Part shown: piece after piece, positions 63,463 through 64,000 of the stretch
How the letters are laid out: every line of letters starts with the position of its first letter
Position numbering within the stretch: the stretch's first letter is position 1
Assembly (NCBI GenBank): GCA_035450685.1
Contig: DAOTNF010000004.1
Location: 62,001-126,000, forward strand
Source: Syntrophosphaera sp035450685
GTDB taxonomy: Bacteria > Cloacimonadota > Cloacimonadia > Cloacimonadales > Cloacimonadaceae
DNA length: 64,000 nucleotides
Direction of reading: 5' to 3'
Notes under the pieces: generated by a model
What the model was told of the DNA's origin: nothing
Databases searched by the model: none
The model's input: the letters and a program-made list of their open reading frames with translations, nothing else
Translations under genes and position numbers: made by a program

Positions 63463-63490
63463 TTGACAGAATTGGGCACGCTTTTATCCT
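63463..63490 (+). promoter_or_regulatory. Candidate promoter of the cardiolipin synthase gene
   Basis: TTGACA (63463-63468), a 16-nt spacer and TATCCT (63485-63490), about 28 nt before the start codon. Confidence 0.45.
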
Positions 63491-63518
63491 TAATAAATTA
63501 TCGGACTGAGGAGACGCT

Positions 63519-64000
63519 GTGATTTCCCAAAAAGCACTGGACAGCATCACGCTGATTATGTTTCTGATCATACTGTTGGCCATTCCCATTGGCTTGGTTC
63601 AGGTGATCCTGGGCGGATCGCTTTTTTCCAACGTGTCTGCCTGGATGCTGAGAGCGGTGGAGATCATCTTTGGGATCACGATTGTGTTGATGATTGTGGT
63701 GCTGGTGTTGGAAAACGAAGATCCCGTGCACACCCTGGCCTGGATTCTGGTTTTGCTCTATATCCCCGTGGTTGGTTTTTTCATCTATCTGTTCTTCGGG
63801 CGCAACTGGCGCAAAAGCAGGCTGTTCAGCCGCAAAGAGTTGCAGGATAGCTTCAGCTTCGAGGATGTGGCGGGGAACTTTTTCAAGCCGGACGAACGGG
63901 AAAACTTTTCCCCTCTGCAAATACGGATAAGCAAGCTGCTGGATAACAACAGCAAGGCCATTCTCACCTACAGGAACGAGGTGGATATCCTGGCCGACAC
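63519..64000 (+). CDS. cls: Cardiolipin synthase, N-terminal part (3' truncated by window)
   Basis: The first 160 residues of a PLD-family cardiolipin synthase. Two membrane segments (LIMFLIILLAIPIGLV and IIFGITIVLMIVVLVL) are followed by NEDPVHTLAWILVLLYIPVVG and FFIYLFFGRNWRK, the PLDc_N signature. The start is GTG, with GAGGAGA upstream. The HKD catalytic motifs lie outside the window. It would make cardiolipin from phosphatidylglycerol. Confidence 0.9.
   Translation, partial: MISQKALDSITLIMFLIILLAIPIGLVQVILGGSLFSNVSAWMLRAVEIIFGITIVLMIVVLVLENEDPVHTLAWILVLLYIPVVGFFIYLFFGRNWRKSRLFSRKELQDSFSFEDVAGNFFKPDERENFSPLQIRISKLLDNNSKAILTYRNEVDILAD

Noticed and set aside
1..64000. tRNA or rRNA genes
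   Set aside because: I looked for T-loop GTTCGA-type signals with matching stems in the gaps and found none.

Overview
This window of about 50% GC comes from a diderm (Gram-negative) bacterium. It carries bamD, a TamB-like protein, a LolC/E-LolD pair, a split heptose pathway (rfaE1/rfaE2), OmpA, a TonB-dependent receptor with a DUF4249 lipoprotein, a PorV-like barrel and one secreted protein with a type IX-like C-terminal sorting domain. Together these point to the FCB side of the tree. Candidatus Cloacimonadota is my best guess from overall style, but the sequence alone does not prove it. I see no rRNA, tRNA, CRISPR array, integrase or transposase.

Layout. 1-6980 (+): the end of a SNF2 helicase, a HEAT-repeat protein, a GreA-family factor, an M18 aminopeptidase, an unknown membrane protein, bamD, nadD and a haemolysin III-like protein. 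6981-13532 (+): an AT-rich gap, then two tandem secreted seven-repeat propeller proteins that share a 979-bp stretch in which I found no differences. 13707-16963 (-): DUF4249 lipoprotein and TonB-dependent receptor. 17126-31692 (-): a tightly packed unit of 16 genes, der-plsY-purF-rfaE1-rfaE2-rseC-folB-folK-glmU-like-HIT-LytR_C-rsfS-argS-rimI-nadB-tmk, ending with ctpA and a hairpin terminator. 31823-38109 (-): an ATP-grasp gene, a secreted beta-helix protein and an OmpA-family protein, separated by repeat-filled gaps. 38407-50200 (+): tatD, PorV-like, recJ-like, a polyprenol-kinase-like gene, a GT2 glycosyltransferase, lolC/E-like, lolD, tamB-like and a pilin-like protein, then a terminator. 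51056-57613 (-): acyl-CoA synthetase, M18 peptidase, DUF1015, rimO, trpS. 57805-62629 (-): an exported GyrI-like protein, an AT-rich MvaI/BcnI-type restriction-modification pair, and a BtuF/BtuC-like binding protein and permease with no ATPase gene here. 62791-64000 (+): an endonuclease III-like glycosylase and the start of a cardiolipin synthase.

Many genes serve the envelope: outer-membrane assembly (BamD, TamB-like, Lol), LPS heptose, phospholipid acylation (PlsY, Cls) and secreted adhesin-like proteins. They are interleaved with housekeeping genes for tRNA charging, NAD, folate, purine and ribosome maturation.

The least expected content is non-coding. There are four copies of a MITE-like element of about 110 bp with terminal inverted repeats. 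There are nine copies of a palindrome whose arms vary in a compensatory way, partly in arrays of about 85 nt and sometimes interrupted by a second repeat. A TTGAC(A/T) motif also sits about 51-65 nt upstream of the start codon of most transcription-unit heads.
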